From NCBI GenBank assembly GCA_024232965.1, contig JACKQF010000001.1, forward strand, positions 62,001 to 126,000: 64,000 nucleotides of DNA. The letters run 5' to 3'. How positions within the stretch are numbered: the stretch's first letter is position 1; each line of letters starts with the position of its first letter. Under the pieces are notes generated by a model. The model saw only the letters and a program-made list of their open reading frames with translations, was not told the origin of the DNA and ran no database searches. Shown one piece after another: positions 9,401-17,214 of this stretch. The stretch comes from Verrucomicrobiaceae bacterium. GTDB lineage: Bacteria > Verrucomicrobiota > Verrucomicrobiia > Verrucomicrobiales > Verrucomicrobiaceae. A program made the position numbers and the translations under genes.

Positions 9401-10289
9401 TGCGGTGCGTTCTGACGATGCCTATACGGGCAAGCGCGGGGTGCGTCTCGCCGCCGCCTCAACCGCCGATGGCAAACTGCTCGCCAGCTACGCCATTGAC
9501 GCGATGCCCGTTTTTGACGGTCTCGCCGCTGCGAATGGGCGGCTTTACATGGCGATGCAGGATGGAAGTGTCAGTTGCTTTGGCGGGCAGGGCGCCGTGC
9601 TCGAATCCAAACTTGGCGAGCCGATCGAGGTTTTGCCGGAGGAACTGCTCCCAGACGATGCGGAGTATCGCAAGGAGTTCCAGGAGCGACTCGGTGTCAC
9701 GGAGTTCGATGGACGTGATGGTCAAGGAAAGGGCAAGCCCAAGGGTGCGGCGGCGAAGCGTGCACAGATTACTGGTGAAGACATCTCTTATCGATTCGCA
9801 AAGGTCACCGGCGGCAAGGTCGTCAACAGCGAGCTGGGCTACCGTCTGGCGGCGGATGAAAACAGCGTGGCGCAGGCGCTTTACGAATTCGGTAAACCAG
9901 TCACCACCAAAACGACTTGGACCTTCAAGCTTCAGCGTACCCCCGGCTTCCCGAACCCGCCCTTTTACGGCAATGGCTTCTTCGTTCTCGGAGATGGTGC
10001 CAAAGATGAGCAACTCATCAAATGCGGCATGCAGTTCATCCGCGGTAGCCTAGTCATCTTCCAAGGCCCCACCGCCCAGCAAAAGGGCGAGAAACTTGCC
10101 TTCGAGGGTGATGCCGATGCGATTACGGAACTGAAGGTCACCTTTGATCCAGAAGCCCAAACGATCACGCTCAGCGCCGGCAAGCAATCCCTCACGGCCC
10201 AATTGAAGAGCCCTCTCAAACAGATCACGCACACTGGCTTTACGACCTGGAAAGCTGTCACCGACTTCAGTGCGCTGGGCCAGGAGTGA
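6453..10289 (+). CDS. Exported giant PQQ-type beta-propeller protein with N-terminal methyltransferase-like fold
   Basis: The 1278-residue product begins with a signal peptide (cleavage near LCAADD). Residues ~35-145 look like a class I methyltransferase Rossmann fold: VHVGTGDGVLAADIA resembles the SAM-binding loop, and EEAMRVLAPGGAVM resembles motif III/post-III. The remainder, to about residue 1080, is built of PQQ/BamB-type propeller blades (AFDAxTGxxxW-like repeats such as VAVEAATGKVLWKHPG, AIDANTGAIQWKFTAG, HAQSGEFFG). The last ~170 residues are a beta-rich LamG/DUF1080-like sandwich. Similar giants accompany sulfatases in Planctomycetes and Verrucomicrobia; their function is not established as far as I know. 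A role in binding or oxidising sugars in the periplasm is a guess. The gene stands alone between the pseudogene and a convergent blaR-like gene. Confidence 0.8.
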   Translation: MKFVPIFLLLSFGLACSLCAADDAKQLLEQSHTTGGLVVHVGTGDGVLAADIAAARPSLIVHTLVPQVVQSQKMRVAFRESVAAPRLSAELWTRNDLPYAENLVNLLLIEDGAKVSAEEAMRVLAPGGAVMRKQAGAWVAELKPHAPKTVEWTHYQYDAANNPVGEDKTSGQPRRFQWAGTPLWSLAHESMASLNAMVSANGRVFYIMDEGARASVQLSSDWQLTARDAYNGVVLWKRPLKQWLTRFWPWKSGPAQMPRKLIAIGDRVYAPLDINGPLIEFDAATGEQLRVYEETTAAEEVISTQGILLVVSNPNPPDMKAIAEDTQKRRHFSYDGRNRVVLDHTAAQFVVAVEAATGKVLWKHPGPQISVLTLSALGQNVVYHDGYSLVCLDLKTGAEKWKSAPIAQSTKPLFTVSEESPTVVLHDKAVYYAWNRKLTTISMADGTVLWDAPWVDNDYRSPVSVMLMQDLVWSMNIASARSPGTFTGRDLLTGDVKKEFDLPQFKGIGHHRCYKAKATGDFVLLSRSGVEYVNPTDHSYGENHWIRGACLYGILPANGMLYSTPHACACYIKGKLNGFTAMTPGPTAVMKPASDKADPIETGPGFLTAIEAVADPEGWPTYRHDVSRSGKASTKVSTDLKQTWKTPIGGELTSLVVGGSKVFVAQKDRNTIVAIDANTGAIQWKFTAGGTVDSPPTYDGGFVYFGSADGCVYRLLASDGTLCWRTRAAPDERRVVAYGRLESAWPVHGSVLVENGIVYAAAGRSSFLDGGIRMVKIHAQSGEFFGDERVYDMETGVEPEVTSSFEMDGALPDILSSQDGLVFMRHRTFDKESLSQRAPAPHLYSPTGYLDDNWWHRTYWVYGEDTKSGYGGWWQSGNKLPAGRILVVGDDAVYGYGRNFYAGQNSAQFSRGEKYVLSASEKRAGEEPDFSPAMKDFKAGDYLKTDWTKMRTTPVKWSDEIPFSVRAMVLADKTLFAAGPYGDAVRSDDAYTGKRGVRLAAASTADGKLLASYAIDAMPVFDGLAAANGRLYMAMQDGSVSCFGGQGAVLESKLGEPIEVLPEELLPDDAEYRKEFQERLGVTEFDGRDGQGKGKPKGAAAKRAQITGEDISYRFAKVTGGKVVNSELGYRLAADENSVAQALYEFGKPVTTKTTWTFKLQRTPGFPNPPFYGNGFFVLGDGAKDEQLIKCGMQFIRGSLVIFQGPTAQQKGEKLAFEGDADAITELKVTFDPEAQTITLSAGKQSLTAQLKSPLKQITHTGFTTWKAVTDFSALGQE

Positions 10290-10295
10290 ACGTGA

Positions 10296-10315
10296 GGCAG
10301 ACACTTCTGTCTGCC
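10296..10315 (+). repeat. Dispersed palindrome GCAGACA-N4-TGTCTGC, copy 1; possible terminator
   Basis: An 8 bp perfect stem (GGCAGACA / TGTCTGCC) with a 4 nt loop lies 6 nt after the stop of the PQQ-type gene. The same core recurs at 26287, 26370 and 40125. There is no T-run, so intrinsic termination is uncertain; a REP-like intergenic repeat is equally likely. Confidence 0.6.
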
Positions 10316-10466
10316 CATCACCAAGGCTTCAGTTGAGCGTGGAGCGGTGGAGCTGTGGAGCGGGCGCGTCGCCGGAATGATGTGCTGAAATGTCAGTCGC
10401 CACTTGGTTCACCAAAAGGCACGCTTCAAGGCGGTGCGACGTATCAATGCCCTTCTCAGCGATAGG

Positions 10467-12818
10467 TTACGGCTTCTCGGTGATAGGTGTCAGTGTAAAC
10501 ACGTCGTCACTGTGGGACAGCTCGTATCCGGCGAGTTGGGCGCAGTAGCGAAGCGCCTGGGAGAGAGGCACTTGCTTGAGGTTGAGTGAGATCCGCGCTT
10601 CCTGCTTTCCGCCCGGTTTGATGAGAATCTTGGGGGCTTTCTTTTCGGGAAAAAGTTTCTGCGATTTGGTTCGCAGGAAGTCGATGGCGGCGCTGAGCTT
10701 GACGTCATGGAATTCGATTTCGGGAAGAATGATTTCATCTGCCATTGCTGGATTCGCTGCCGCAGTTTTATGATCACTGGCTGGGTCTTTGAGCATGTAA
10801 CTGAGATCCAGTTTTTGTGATGCCTCTGCCTCAGCAAGGGTACCAAAGTAGATGCCGCCAATGGGCCTGCCGCTCTGTGTGTCGTAAAAGGTGAGATGGG
10901 GAAGCCCCTCCTGAACATCAGGATGATGGATGGTGACGCTGCCTTTGCCGCGCGTGACGGTCTCGCTTTGCGATCGGTGGACCTTGACTCCTTTGCTGGC
11001 GGTTGTCGTCGAGGTGAGGTGGAGCGAAACACGGGCGCTGTCAGTGCTGGCCAATTCGTAGTCGGCGGTGACCGTCATGAAGTCTTTGCCGCGCTGCACC
11101 TGCCGGATGCGGATGCTGTCGCCCTGGCGGAAGGTGGACTTTCCGACGCTGAACTCCGTGGGTTTGGTCTTCTCTGGTTCGACTTTGGCCACCGCGGCGG
11201 TGACGAGGACGAAGGCATATCGGGTATAGCGGTCTTGATGCTGGCTCAGGACTTTCCCGTCTGCGTCCTCTTCGATGACGTCTTGGGTATCGGATCGCGC
11301 ACCGATGTCGAGGAGGACGGTCTGGCCGGGCTGGACGGTGGTTTGGGCTTCTCCCTTGCGTTCGTTGAAGACGGGCTTCTTTTCCGCGTTTGGCCCATCA
11401 ACGAAGCCGTCGAATTCGACGATTTTGGAGCTGATGGCCAGTTCCATAGAGCCAGTGCGGGTCAAGGTGGGCAGGACGTCCAGGGTGACGCCGATTTGCG
11501 GGCCATCGATGGGCGTGTTGACTGCGTCGAGAAACTCTCGGGAAATCTGAACGGAGGCGCGTTGTCCAGAGCGCGTGACCATGCTGGGCACGGCCATGAG
11601 ATCGACACCTTTCATAGCGCTGAGTTGGCGGAGGAGGCGTTGATGATCGGAGTCGTTGAGTTGGGCTCTGATCGGACCTGGTGCTGGGTCGGTTATGGTA
11701 AGATCGGCGAGCAGTTTTTTGAGTGATGCCTCGGGCGAGGTGGGATCGTTTTTTTCACCACGGATCTCAATGAAACGGGCGACGAGTCGGATCTCTGGTC
11801 CTGCTGGGGGCTCGGTGGCGGCACGCGTAATGCCGAGAAAGGTGAGCAGAGCGGTCAGGGCTAGGATCGTGAGTTTCATGGCGGGTCGGGTTGGGTGATG
11901 GTGGGCGATGGACTGAATGCGGGACCGCAGGGCGGCGCCGCGCTGGAAGATTCCGACGAAACCGAGACTGAGGCCGCGTGGGCAAAAGGCGGTCTCGACT
12001 TTGAGCAGGGCGTGGCCGTATTCGCGGCGGCGATCGATGCCGTCGTTTTGCAGCACTTGCGCGTCGCAGGCGGCCTCTCGGTCGAGTCGGGCCTTGAAAA
12101 AGGCAATCCACAGCAGGGGATTGAACCAATGCATGGCCAAGAGGACGCAGAGCAGGGCATTCAGTGGCAGATCGTGGCGCTTGAGGTGCATGAGCTCATG
12201 CTTGAGGACGAGCCCCGCCTCCGCCGGGGTAAAGGCGTGATCAAAGTGTGCGGGAAGGAGCAGGGTGGGCCGTAGAATCCCCGTCACCGCCGGGCTATAA
12301 ATGGTGGAGCCCATCCAAACGCGCGGGACACGGCGCAGGCCAATTTCGCTGGCGATATGAGCAAGCGTTGAGCGCAGTTCATCGCTAACGGGCTGGAGGG
12401 AGCGCTTGAAGCGGCGCAGCGTGACCAAGAAGGAGAGACTTCCCAACAAGAGAATGCCTGCTGCACCGATGGCCCAGCCGATGGCGAAGAGGCGCGGCCA
12501 GTCGATGGGAGTGGCTGCTGGTGATGCCGGGCTGGACTCGATGGCGATCGTGGTAGGGCCGTAGTCAATGGGGGCAGGCGTGGCCTGAATCTGCTGGGGC
12601 GGCGCTGATTCAGTGAGTAGGGTTGCAACGCTCCAGCGACTCTGTGGAAAGACTGGCATGAGCAACACAATCAGCATGGGGAGCCAGAGGACGTAGCGCA
12701 TCCGGGCCGTCAGGTGACGACGCAATGCCGCCTGAAGCAGGAAGACGGCGAGCGCGAGCAGGGAGGCGCGGATGCTTGTGCCAAGCAGCCAGTCAAAGAG
12801 ATCCGTGAGCGTGGTCAT
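10467..12818 (-). CDS. BlaR1/MecR1-type M56 metallopeptidase fused to secretin-like domains
   Basis: The 783-residue product opens with hydrophobic segments at ~13-33, 41-56 and 111-133. The M56 zinc site is HELMH at 207-211, with LDREAACDAQVL at ~245-256 supplying the third ligand; another transmembrane segment follows at ~310-330. In BlaR1 the next part is a penicillin-binding sensor. Here residues ~335-520 instead resemble the secretin beta-domain (FIEIRGEK, VPSMVTRSGQRASVQISREF, GQTVLLDIGARS), and residues ~700-783 resemble a secretin N/STN domain (LPEIEFHDVKLSAAIDFLRT). It is therefore a membrane protease probably triggered by a different periplasmic cue. It starts 6 bp after the blaI-like gene, so the two are co-transcribed. 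On signal it would be expected to cleave the BlaI-like repressor. Confidence 0.85.
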   Translation of the reverse strand: MTTLTDLFDWLLGTSIRASLLALAVFLLQAALRRHLTARMRYVLWLPMLIVLLMPVFPQSRWSVATLLTESAPPQQIQATPAPIDYGPTTIAIESSPASPAATPIDWPRLFAIGWAIGAAGILLLGSLSFLVTLRRFKRSLQPVSDELRSTLAHIASEIGLRRVPRVWMGSTIYSPAVTGILRPTLLLPAHFDHAFTPAEAGLVLKHELMHLKRHDLPLNALLCVLLAMHWFNPLLWIAFFKARLDREAACDAQVLQNDGIDRRREYGHALLKVETAFCPRGLSLGFVGIFQRGAALRSRIQSIAHHHPTRPAMKLTILALTALLTFLGITRAATEPPAGPEIRLVARFIEIRGEKNDPTSPEASLKKLLADLTITDPAPGPIRAQLNDSDHQRLLRQLSAMKGVDLMAVPSMVTRSGQRASVQISREFLDAVNTPIDGPQIGVTLDVLPTLTRTGSMELAISSKIVEFDGFVDGPNAEKKPVFNERKGEAQTTVQPGQTVLLDIGARSDTQDVIEEDADGKVLSQHQDRYTRYAFVLVTAAVAKVEPEKTKPTEFSVGKSTFRQGDSIRIRQVQRGKDFMTVTADYELASTDSARVSLHLTSTTTASKGVKVHRSQSETVTRGKGSVTIHHPDVQEGLPHLTFYDTQSGRPIGGIYFGTLAEAEASQKLDLSYMLKDPASDHKTAAANPAMADEIILPEIEFHDVKLSAAIDFLRTKSQKLFPEKKAPKILIKPGGKQEARISLNLKQVPLSQALRYCAQLAGYELSHSDDVFTLTPITEKP

Positions 12819-12824
12819 GAGGAT

Positions 12825-13202
12825 TCAAGAGTTGAGGTTGCCGTCGAGCAGCTTTTTGAGTTCCTTCACCTCTTCGGCGGTGAGCTTGGCATTCTGCGCG
12901 AAGTGGACGAGCAGTGGTTTTGCCGCCCCACCAAAGATGCGTTGCATGAACGAATCGCTCTCGGCGCGAACGCAGGCTTCGCGTTTGAGGGCAGGGAGGT
13001 AGGTCCGGGTGCCGCTGGCGTTCTCGCTCGTCTTGAGTGCACCTTTGTCAACGAGGCGCGTCAGCAAGGTGCGGACGGTATTTTCCGCCCAGTTCATCGT
13101 AGGGCGCAGAGTTTTGGTCACCTCAGAGGCAGTCTGCGGGGAGGATTCCCAGAGGGCTTCCATGACGGACCATTCAGAATCAGAGATATTGGGAAGAGGC
13201 AT
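12825..13202 (-). CDS. blaI: BlaI/MecI/CopY-family transcriptional repressor
   Basis: The 125-residue product has the family winged-helix start (SDSEWSVMEALWESSPQTASEV), recognition-helix region NTVRTLLTRLVDKGAL, the wing TYLPALKREA and a C-terminal dimerisation helix (LTAEEVKELKKLLDGN). It binds TACA-N2-TGTA operators as a dimer and is inactivated by cleavage. Two such operators lie 17-40 bp upstream of its start, which implies autoregulation. It is directly followed by the M56 protease gene (6 bp gap) and preceded on the same strand by a class A beta-lactamase-like gene, the usual company of this family. Confidence 0.92.
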   Translation of the reverse strand: MPLPNISDSEWSVMEALWESSPQTASEVTKTLRPTMNWAENTVRTLLTRLVDKGALKTSENASGTRTYLPALKREACVRAESDSFMQRIFGGAAKPLLVHFAQNAKLTAEEVKELKKLLDGNLNS

Positions 13203-13218
13203 CTTGATCTCATTTCAC

Positions 13219-13251
13219 TACAACTGTAGAGGTTTAGCAACTACAAATGTA
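13219..13251 (-). promoter_or_regulatory. Double BlaI-type operator (two TACA-N2-TGTA sites)
   Basis: Two palindromes are visible: TACAACTGTA at 13219-13228 and TACAAATGTA at 13242-13251. The second is part of the longer perfect palindrome ACTACA-AA-TGTAGT (13240-13253). Their centres are 23 bp apart, about two helical turns, which would place two repressor dimers on the same DNA face. They match the known BlaI/MecI consensus and sit just upstream of the repressor's start at 13202. Confidence 0.88.
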
Positions 13252-13315
13252 GTGAATTGCAAAAAAATCTCTCCAGCCTCGATTATCTTTCGGCATCGTC
13301 TACGGGCGAACGTCC

Positions 13316-14227
13316 TCAACGCAGCGGATACCGCTGCTTCATGTGCATGTAGGTCATGTCGGAAATATTGCGGATGACGTCTGAGCGGCGGGAGATCCAG
13401 GAGCCGTAGGAGGAGACACGGACGGTGCTGTCGATGATGCCGACGAGAATGTAGGGGTAGGCGCGGCCATCGGTGCCCTGAGCGACGACGATGCCCATGT
13501 CTCCGCAGCACATGGCGGTGCTGCCTGTTTTGTCATAGACGCGGGTTCCCTCTGGGATTTGGCTGGTCTTGGTGCAGAGGCGATCAGGGCCGGGTAGGGC
13601 CATGAGCCGCAGAATCTCGTCGGAAGCGGGAAGCTGCTTTCTCCAAAGCTCGGAGAGAAATTTCGCGTAGTCGCCTGCGGAGGCTAGGTTGCGATAGGCG
13701 CGGCCGTTGGAGGGGATGTATTCGACGAGTCGGAGGTTCTGGCAAAGGTCTGGGTAGTGGCGTTCTAGCAGCGCCTTGGTGGCAGCGGGGCCGCCGGTTT
13801 GGCTCATGACCCAGTTGGTGGAGGCATTGTCGCTCTTTTGGATCATGAGTTCCAGGTGGCGACGGCTTGCAGGGCCGTAGAGCAATTGGCCGCTGTTCAC
13901 TTGATGGAAGAAGGCCAAGGCGACGAAGGGCTTGATCATGCTGGCCGCTTGCAGCGGTGCGTTTTCGTTGATGCTGACGAGCTTTGCCCCGCTGGTGAGA
14001 TCGTAGGCGGCCCATGCCGTTCGCTCGCTGCTCCGGATGCTGCCGCGAGCACGCAACGATTTGACGAAAGTCTCGATCTGAGCTTCAAGCGGACTGTCAG
14101 TGACGGCGTGGACTGCGGCAACTGACGACAGACCGATGAAAGCGGCGATGAGTCCTGCGAGAAAGTGATGATGAATCCTATTGCTAAGCACGATGAACAC
14201 TAGTGAGGCATAATGACGAAAATTCAC
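13316..14227 (-). CDS. Class A beta-lactamase-like serine hydrolase
   Basis: The 303-residue product has an N-terminal hydrophobic export segment (residues ~22-41) and the three active-site motifs of the penicillin-recognising serine hydrolases: SMIK at 96-99, SDN at 132-134 and KTG at 233-235. The omega-loop glutamate typical of class A enzymes (ExxLN) is not clear, so a D,D-peptidase or another serine hydrolase remains possible. The start at 14227 is GTG; I see no better start preserving the signal segment. It lies 113 bp upstream of the blaI-like gene on the same strand, consistent with a bla-blaI-blaR regulon, although I found no TACA-N2-TGTA site before this gene. Confidence 0.8.
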   Translation of the reverse strand: MNFRHYASLVFIVLSNRIHHHFLAGLIAAFIGLSSVAAVHAVTDSPLEAQIETFVKSLRARGSIRSSERTAWAAYDLTSGAKLVSINENAPLQAASMIKPFVALAFFHQVNSGQLLYGPASRRHLELMIQKSDNASTNWVMSQTGGPAATKALLERHYPDLCQNLRLVEYIPSNGRAYRNLASAGDYAKFLSELWRKQLPASDEILRLMALPGPDRLCTKTSQIPEGTRVYDKTGSTAMCCGDMGIVVAQGTDGRAYPYILVGIIDSTVRVSSYGSWISRRSDVIRNISDMTYMHMKQRYPLR

Positions 14228-14276
14228 GGGCGAATTTCATGCTTTGAGGGCGAAGGTCCAGAAATCCGCCGTGCCA

Positions 14277-14302
14277 GACAACATCAGTCCTGGCGTCACG
14301 TT
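14277..14302 (+). promoter_or_regulatory. Candidate ECF-type promoter before sulfatase 2
   Basis: GACAAC (14277-14282), 16 bp, then CGTTGAC from 14299; the ATG at 14319 is 20 nt from the C of CGTT. The surrounding sequence aligns well with that at 15670-15712 (shared CAAYATCAG and ACGTTGACYTT), so the two leaders are related. Confidence 0.4.
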
Positions 14303-14318
14303 GACTTTCACTGTTGCT

Positions 14319-15620
14319 ATGAAACGTCTTCTGCTCGCTCTGATCCTTCTTCCGTTGGCCACCTTCGCCGCATCACCGCCGAATATCCTCTTCATACTCG
14401 CGGACGATTTGGGGTATGGCGATCTGGGCTGCTATGGGGCACCGGACATACGGACACCGCATTTGGATGGGCTAGCGAAAGCGGGAATGCGGTTCACGGA
14501 TTTCTATGCGAACGGAGCGGTGTGCTCGCCTACGCGGACGGCGTTTTTGACGGGGCGCTATCAGCAGCGCTATGGCCTGGACAATGCACTCTACTATCAG
14601 GAGACGGGGAGGGGGTTGCCGGAGGGGGGAAAGACGATTGCGACGCGATTGAAGTCAGTAGGATATGCTACGGGACTATCAGGGAAATGGCACGTCGGCT
14701 ATGATCACGAACGCCAACCACTGCAGCAGGGGTTTGATCATTTCTTTGGGCTGTTGGGTGGCAACCATCATTACTTTCAGCACATGGATCGGGTGAATGT
14801 GCCTGACCTGTGGCTGGGGAACGAGGCCATCAAGCGGGAGGGCTACACGACGGATCTGCTCACGGGTGATGCGCTTGCCTTCATCGAGGCGAACCGCGAG
14901 AAGCCGTTCTTTTTGTGTTTGTCGCATGCCGCGCCGCACTTCCCCTGGCAGGGGCCGGGCGATGTTGCGAAGGACGTTCGGCCCAAACAGAAGTCGTGGC
15001 AGATCGGAGATCGAGAAACCTACATCGCGATGGTGGAACGGATGGATGAGCGGATCGGTGAGGTGTTGGCGCGATTGGATAAGCTGGGCTTGGTGGAGAA
15101 GACGCTGGTGGTTTTTACCTCCGACAACGGTGGGCACACGTACTCGCGCAATGCGCCGCTACAGGGCTACAAATCGACGCTTTGGGAAGGAGGAATACGT
15201 GTGCCCTGTATCGCACGCTGGCCAGGGAAGATCCCTGCGGGTGTGGTTTCGGAGCAAGTGGGCATTACGATGGACTGGACCGCGACTTTCTTGGGGCTCG
15301 CGGGTGCAAAGGTGGCGGCGGGCGAGACTGATGGCATGGATCTGACGCCGTCGATGGTCGAGGGAAGGGCACCTTCGGAGCGGACTCTGTTTTGGCGCAG
15401 TAAGCCGGGACCTGTACGCAAGGGCGTGGAGATCGAGCGCGCGGTGCGTCGGGGTGATTGGAAATATCTGCAGCAGCCCGCGCAAGGGATCGAGGCACTC
15501 TTTGATCTGCGATCCGATCCTGCTGAGACGAAGAATCGCATCACCGAACATCCCGAGGTGGTGAATGAGCTGCGAGCGCTCCACGAAGCATGGGATCGTG
15601 ATGTGGATGTCGGGCTGTAG
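14319..15620 (+). CDS. Secreted S1-family sulfatase 2
   Basis: The 433-residue product starts at ATG 14319, which gives a signal peptide (MKRLLLALILLPLATFAAS) directly followed by PNILFILADDLGYGDLGCYG. The formylglycine Cys69 lies in a canonical VCSPTRTAFLTGR. Also present are GKWHVGYDH, SHAAPHFPW, and FTSDNGGHTYS (metal ligands). It is a compact arylsulfatase-type enzyme of usual length, expected to act on sulfated glycans in the periplasm. It is divergent from the beta-lactamase-like gene and is followed by another sulfatase 91 bp downstream with a near-identical leader, so the pair probably respond together. Confidence 0.92.
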   Translation: MKRLLLALILLPLATFAASPPNILFILADDLGYGDLGCYGAPDIRTPHLDGLAKAGMRFTDFYANGAVCSPTRTAFLTGRYQQRYGLDNALYYQETGRGLPEGGKTIATRLKSVGYATGLSGKWHVGYDHERQPLQQGFDHFFGLLGGNHHYFQHMDRVNVPDLWLGNEAIKREGYTTDLLTGDALAFIEANREKPFFLCLSHAAPHFPWQGPGDVAKDVRPKQKSWQIGDRETYIAMVERMDERIGEVLARLDKLGLVEKTLVVFTSDNGGHTYSRNAPLQGYKSTLWEGGIRVPCIARWPGKIPAGVVSEQVGITMDWTATFLGLAGAKVAAGETDGMDLTPSMVEGRAPSERTLFWRSKPGPVRKGVEIERAVRRGDWKYLQQPAQGIEALFDLRSDPAETKNRITEHPEVVNELRALHEAWDRDVDVGL

Positions 15621-15669
15621 CGGCTATTTCGAGTGCCACGGTAGGAAGCAAGAGGTCGAGGAGTCACCT

Positions 15670-15695
15670 GGCAATATCAGACTGCGAGTGACGTT
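15670..15695 (+). promoter_or_regulatory. Candidate ECF-type promoter before sulfatase 3
   Basis: GGCAAT (15670-15675), 16 bp, CGTTGAC from 15692; the ATG at 15712 is 20 nt from the C of CGTT, exactly as for sulfatases 1 and 2. It lies after the stop of sulfatase 2, arguing for a separate transcript start. Confidence 0.4.
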
Positions 15696-15711
15696 GACCT
15701 TCCTTGCTATC

Positions 15712-17214
15712 ATGAATCGGCTTGTCCCTTATCTTCTCTTTTCGTCATTCTGCATTCTGTGCTGCCCTGCGGCGGTATTTTCAGCGCAGCCCTCCTCTGT
15801 CGACGCTTCGAACGTGCTCTTCCTGATCTCGGATGACATGAATTGTCGCCTGGGTTGCTATGGCGACCCGATCGCGAAGACCCCGAACCTGGACCGGTTG
15901 GCGTCGATGGGGGTAAAGTTCGATCGGGCCTACTGCCAGCAGCCCTTGTGCAACTGCACGCGCAGTTCGGTGCTGTCGGGAAAGTATCCGACGACGACGG
16001 GCGTGCTGGACAACAACACTTGGTTGGTGATGAAGGACGGGGAGAAGATCTTGCCGCGTTACTTTGAGCAGCATGGTTATGCGGCGGCGGAGTTTGGGAA
16101 AATCTGGCATGGAGCGAACAACGGAGAACCCAGGTCGGCCGCTCAACCTGCGGCGAAAGGAAAGGGGAAGGGGAAAGGTCGAGCCGTTGCCGGATGGTTC
16201 ACGCCGGATCAGCGTGCGGAACAGCAACGCACTCAACCGGACTACTGGGAGACGGTGCATTCTCCGTATCGCAACAATCCGCCTGATCCAACCAAGTATG
16301 CCTGGGCCAATGAATTTGGCCCGCTGACCGACGATAAGCCTGAAGCAGACACCGTGATTGCAGATCAGGCGGTGGCGCAGTTGAAGGCCTTTGCTGAACA
16401 GAAGAAGCCCTTTTTCCTGAGCGTCGGTTTTCACAAGCCTCATGTGCCCTTGAAATGCCCGAAGGAGTTCTTTGATCTCTACGATGCTGCGTCGCTGCCG
16501 TTGCCGCCGGACTTTGCCAATGAACCCACCGGCCCCAACGACACCCCACCGGACGAACTGCGCCAAAACATTGATCTCTTTACTGCACGTCGATTCAGCG
16601 AGGATGAAGCCCGCGCGGCGCTGCAGGCCTATTATGCTTGTGTGAGCTACATGGATGCGCAGGTAGGTCGCGTGCTCGATGCGCTGGAGCAGAACGGCCT
16701 GCGCGACAACACGATCATCGTCTTCTGGGGCGATCACGGCTGGCATCTCAGCGACAAAGGCATGTGGGCCAAGGGCACCCTGTTTGAAACCTCCGCACGC
16801 GGCCCGCTGATCATCGCCGACCCGCGTCAGAAGACGGCAGGGCTGCCGAGCGCTCGCACGGTGGAGTATGTCAGCATGTTTCCAACCCTTGTCGAGCTAT
16901 GCGGCATCGCGAAGCCCGGCTGGCTTGAAGGCGAGAGTCTCGTGCCGCTGCTGAAGAATCCGCAGGCCGAGTGGAATCATCCCGCCTTCACCGTGCAGCC
17001 ACGCCATTGGTTCATCGGCCGCAGCCTCCGCAACGAACGCTGGCGCTACACCGAATGGGACGAAGGCCGCCGCGGCAACGAGCTCTACGATCACGACAAC
17101 GACCCGCACGAGATGCACAACCTCGCCAAAGATCCTGCGCAGAAGGAAATCGTCGCGCAGTTCCAGCAGCAGCTTCGCGACAGCCGCGTGGGGCAGTCGA
17201 TGCGGCGTGAGTAA
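15712..17214 (+). CDS. Secreted iduronate-2-sulfatase-like sulfatase 3 with atypical Cys motif
   Basis: The 500-residue product has a signal peptide (start ATG 15712) and the iduronate-2-sulfatase-type layout: LFLISDDMNCRLGCYGDP, GKYPTTTGV, GKIWHGANNGE, SVGFHKPHVPL, FWGDHGWHLSDKGMWAKGT. The expected formylglycine site reads LCNCTRSSVLSG (Cys80-Asn-Cys82-Thr-Arg84). The usual CxPxR/CxAxR motif has Pro or Ala at the third position; here it is Cys. Either the formylglycine-generating enzyme tolerates this or the protein is altered in activity. A Lys/Gly-rich insert (KGKGKGKGRAV, about residue 150) is unusual. The 3' end, including the stop, is part of a 38 bp direct repeat before the next gene. 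Confidence 0.88.
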   Translation: MNRLVPYLLFSSFCILCCPAAVFSAQPSSVDASNVLFLISDDMNCRLGCYGDPIAKTPNLDRLASMGVKFDRAYCQQPLCNCTRSSVLSGKYPTTTGVLDNNTWLVMKDGEKILPRYFEQHGYAAAEFGKIWHGANNGEPRSAAQPAAKGKGKGKGRAVAGWFTPDQRAEQQRTQPDYWETVHSPYRNNPPDPTKYAWANEFGPLTDDKPEADTVIADQAVAQLKAFAEQKKPFFLSVGFHKPHVPLKCPKEFFDLYDAASLPLPPDFANEPTGPNDTPPDELRQNIDLFTARRFSEDEARAALQAYYACVSYMDAQVGRVLDALEQNGLRDNTIIVFWGDHGWHLSDKGMWAKGTLFETSARGPLIIADPRQKTAGLPSARTVEYVSMFPTLVELCGIAKPGWLEGESLVPLLKNPQAEWNHPAFTVQPRHWFIGRSLRNERWRYTEWDEGRRGNELYDHDNDPHEMHNLAKDPAQKEIVAQFQQQLRDSRVGQSMRRE

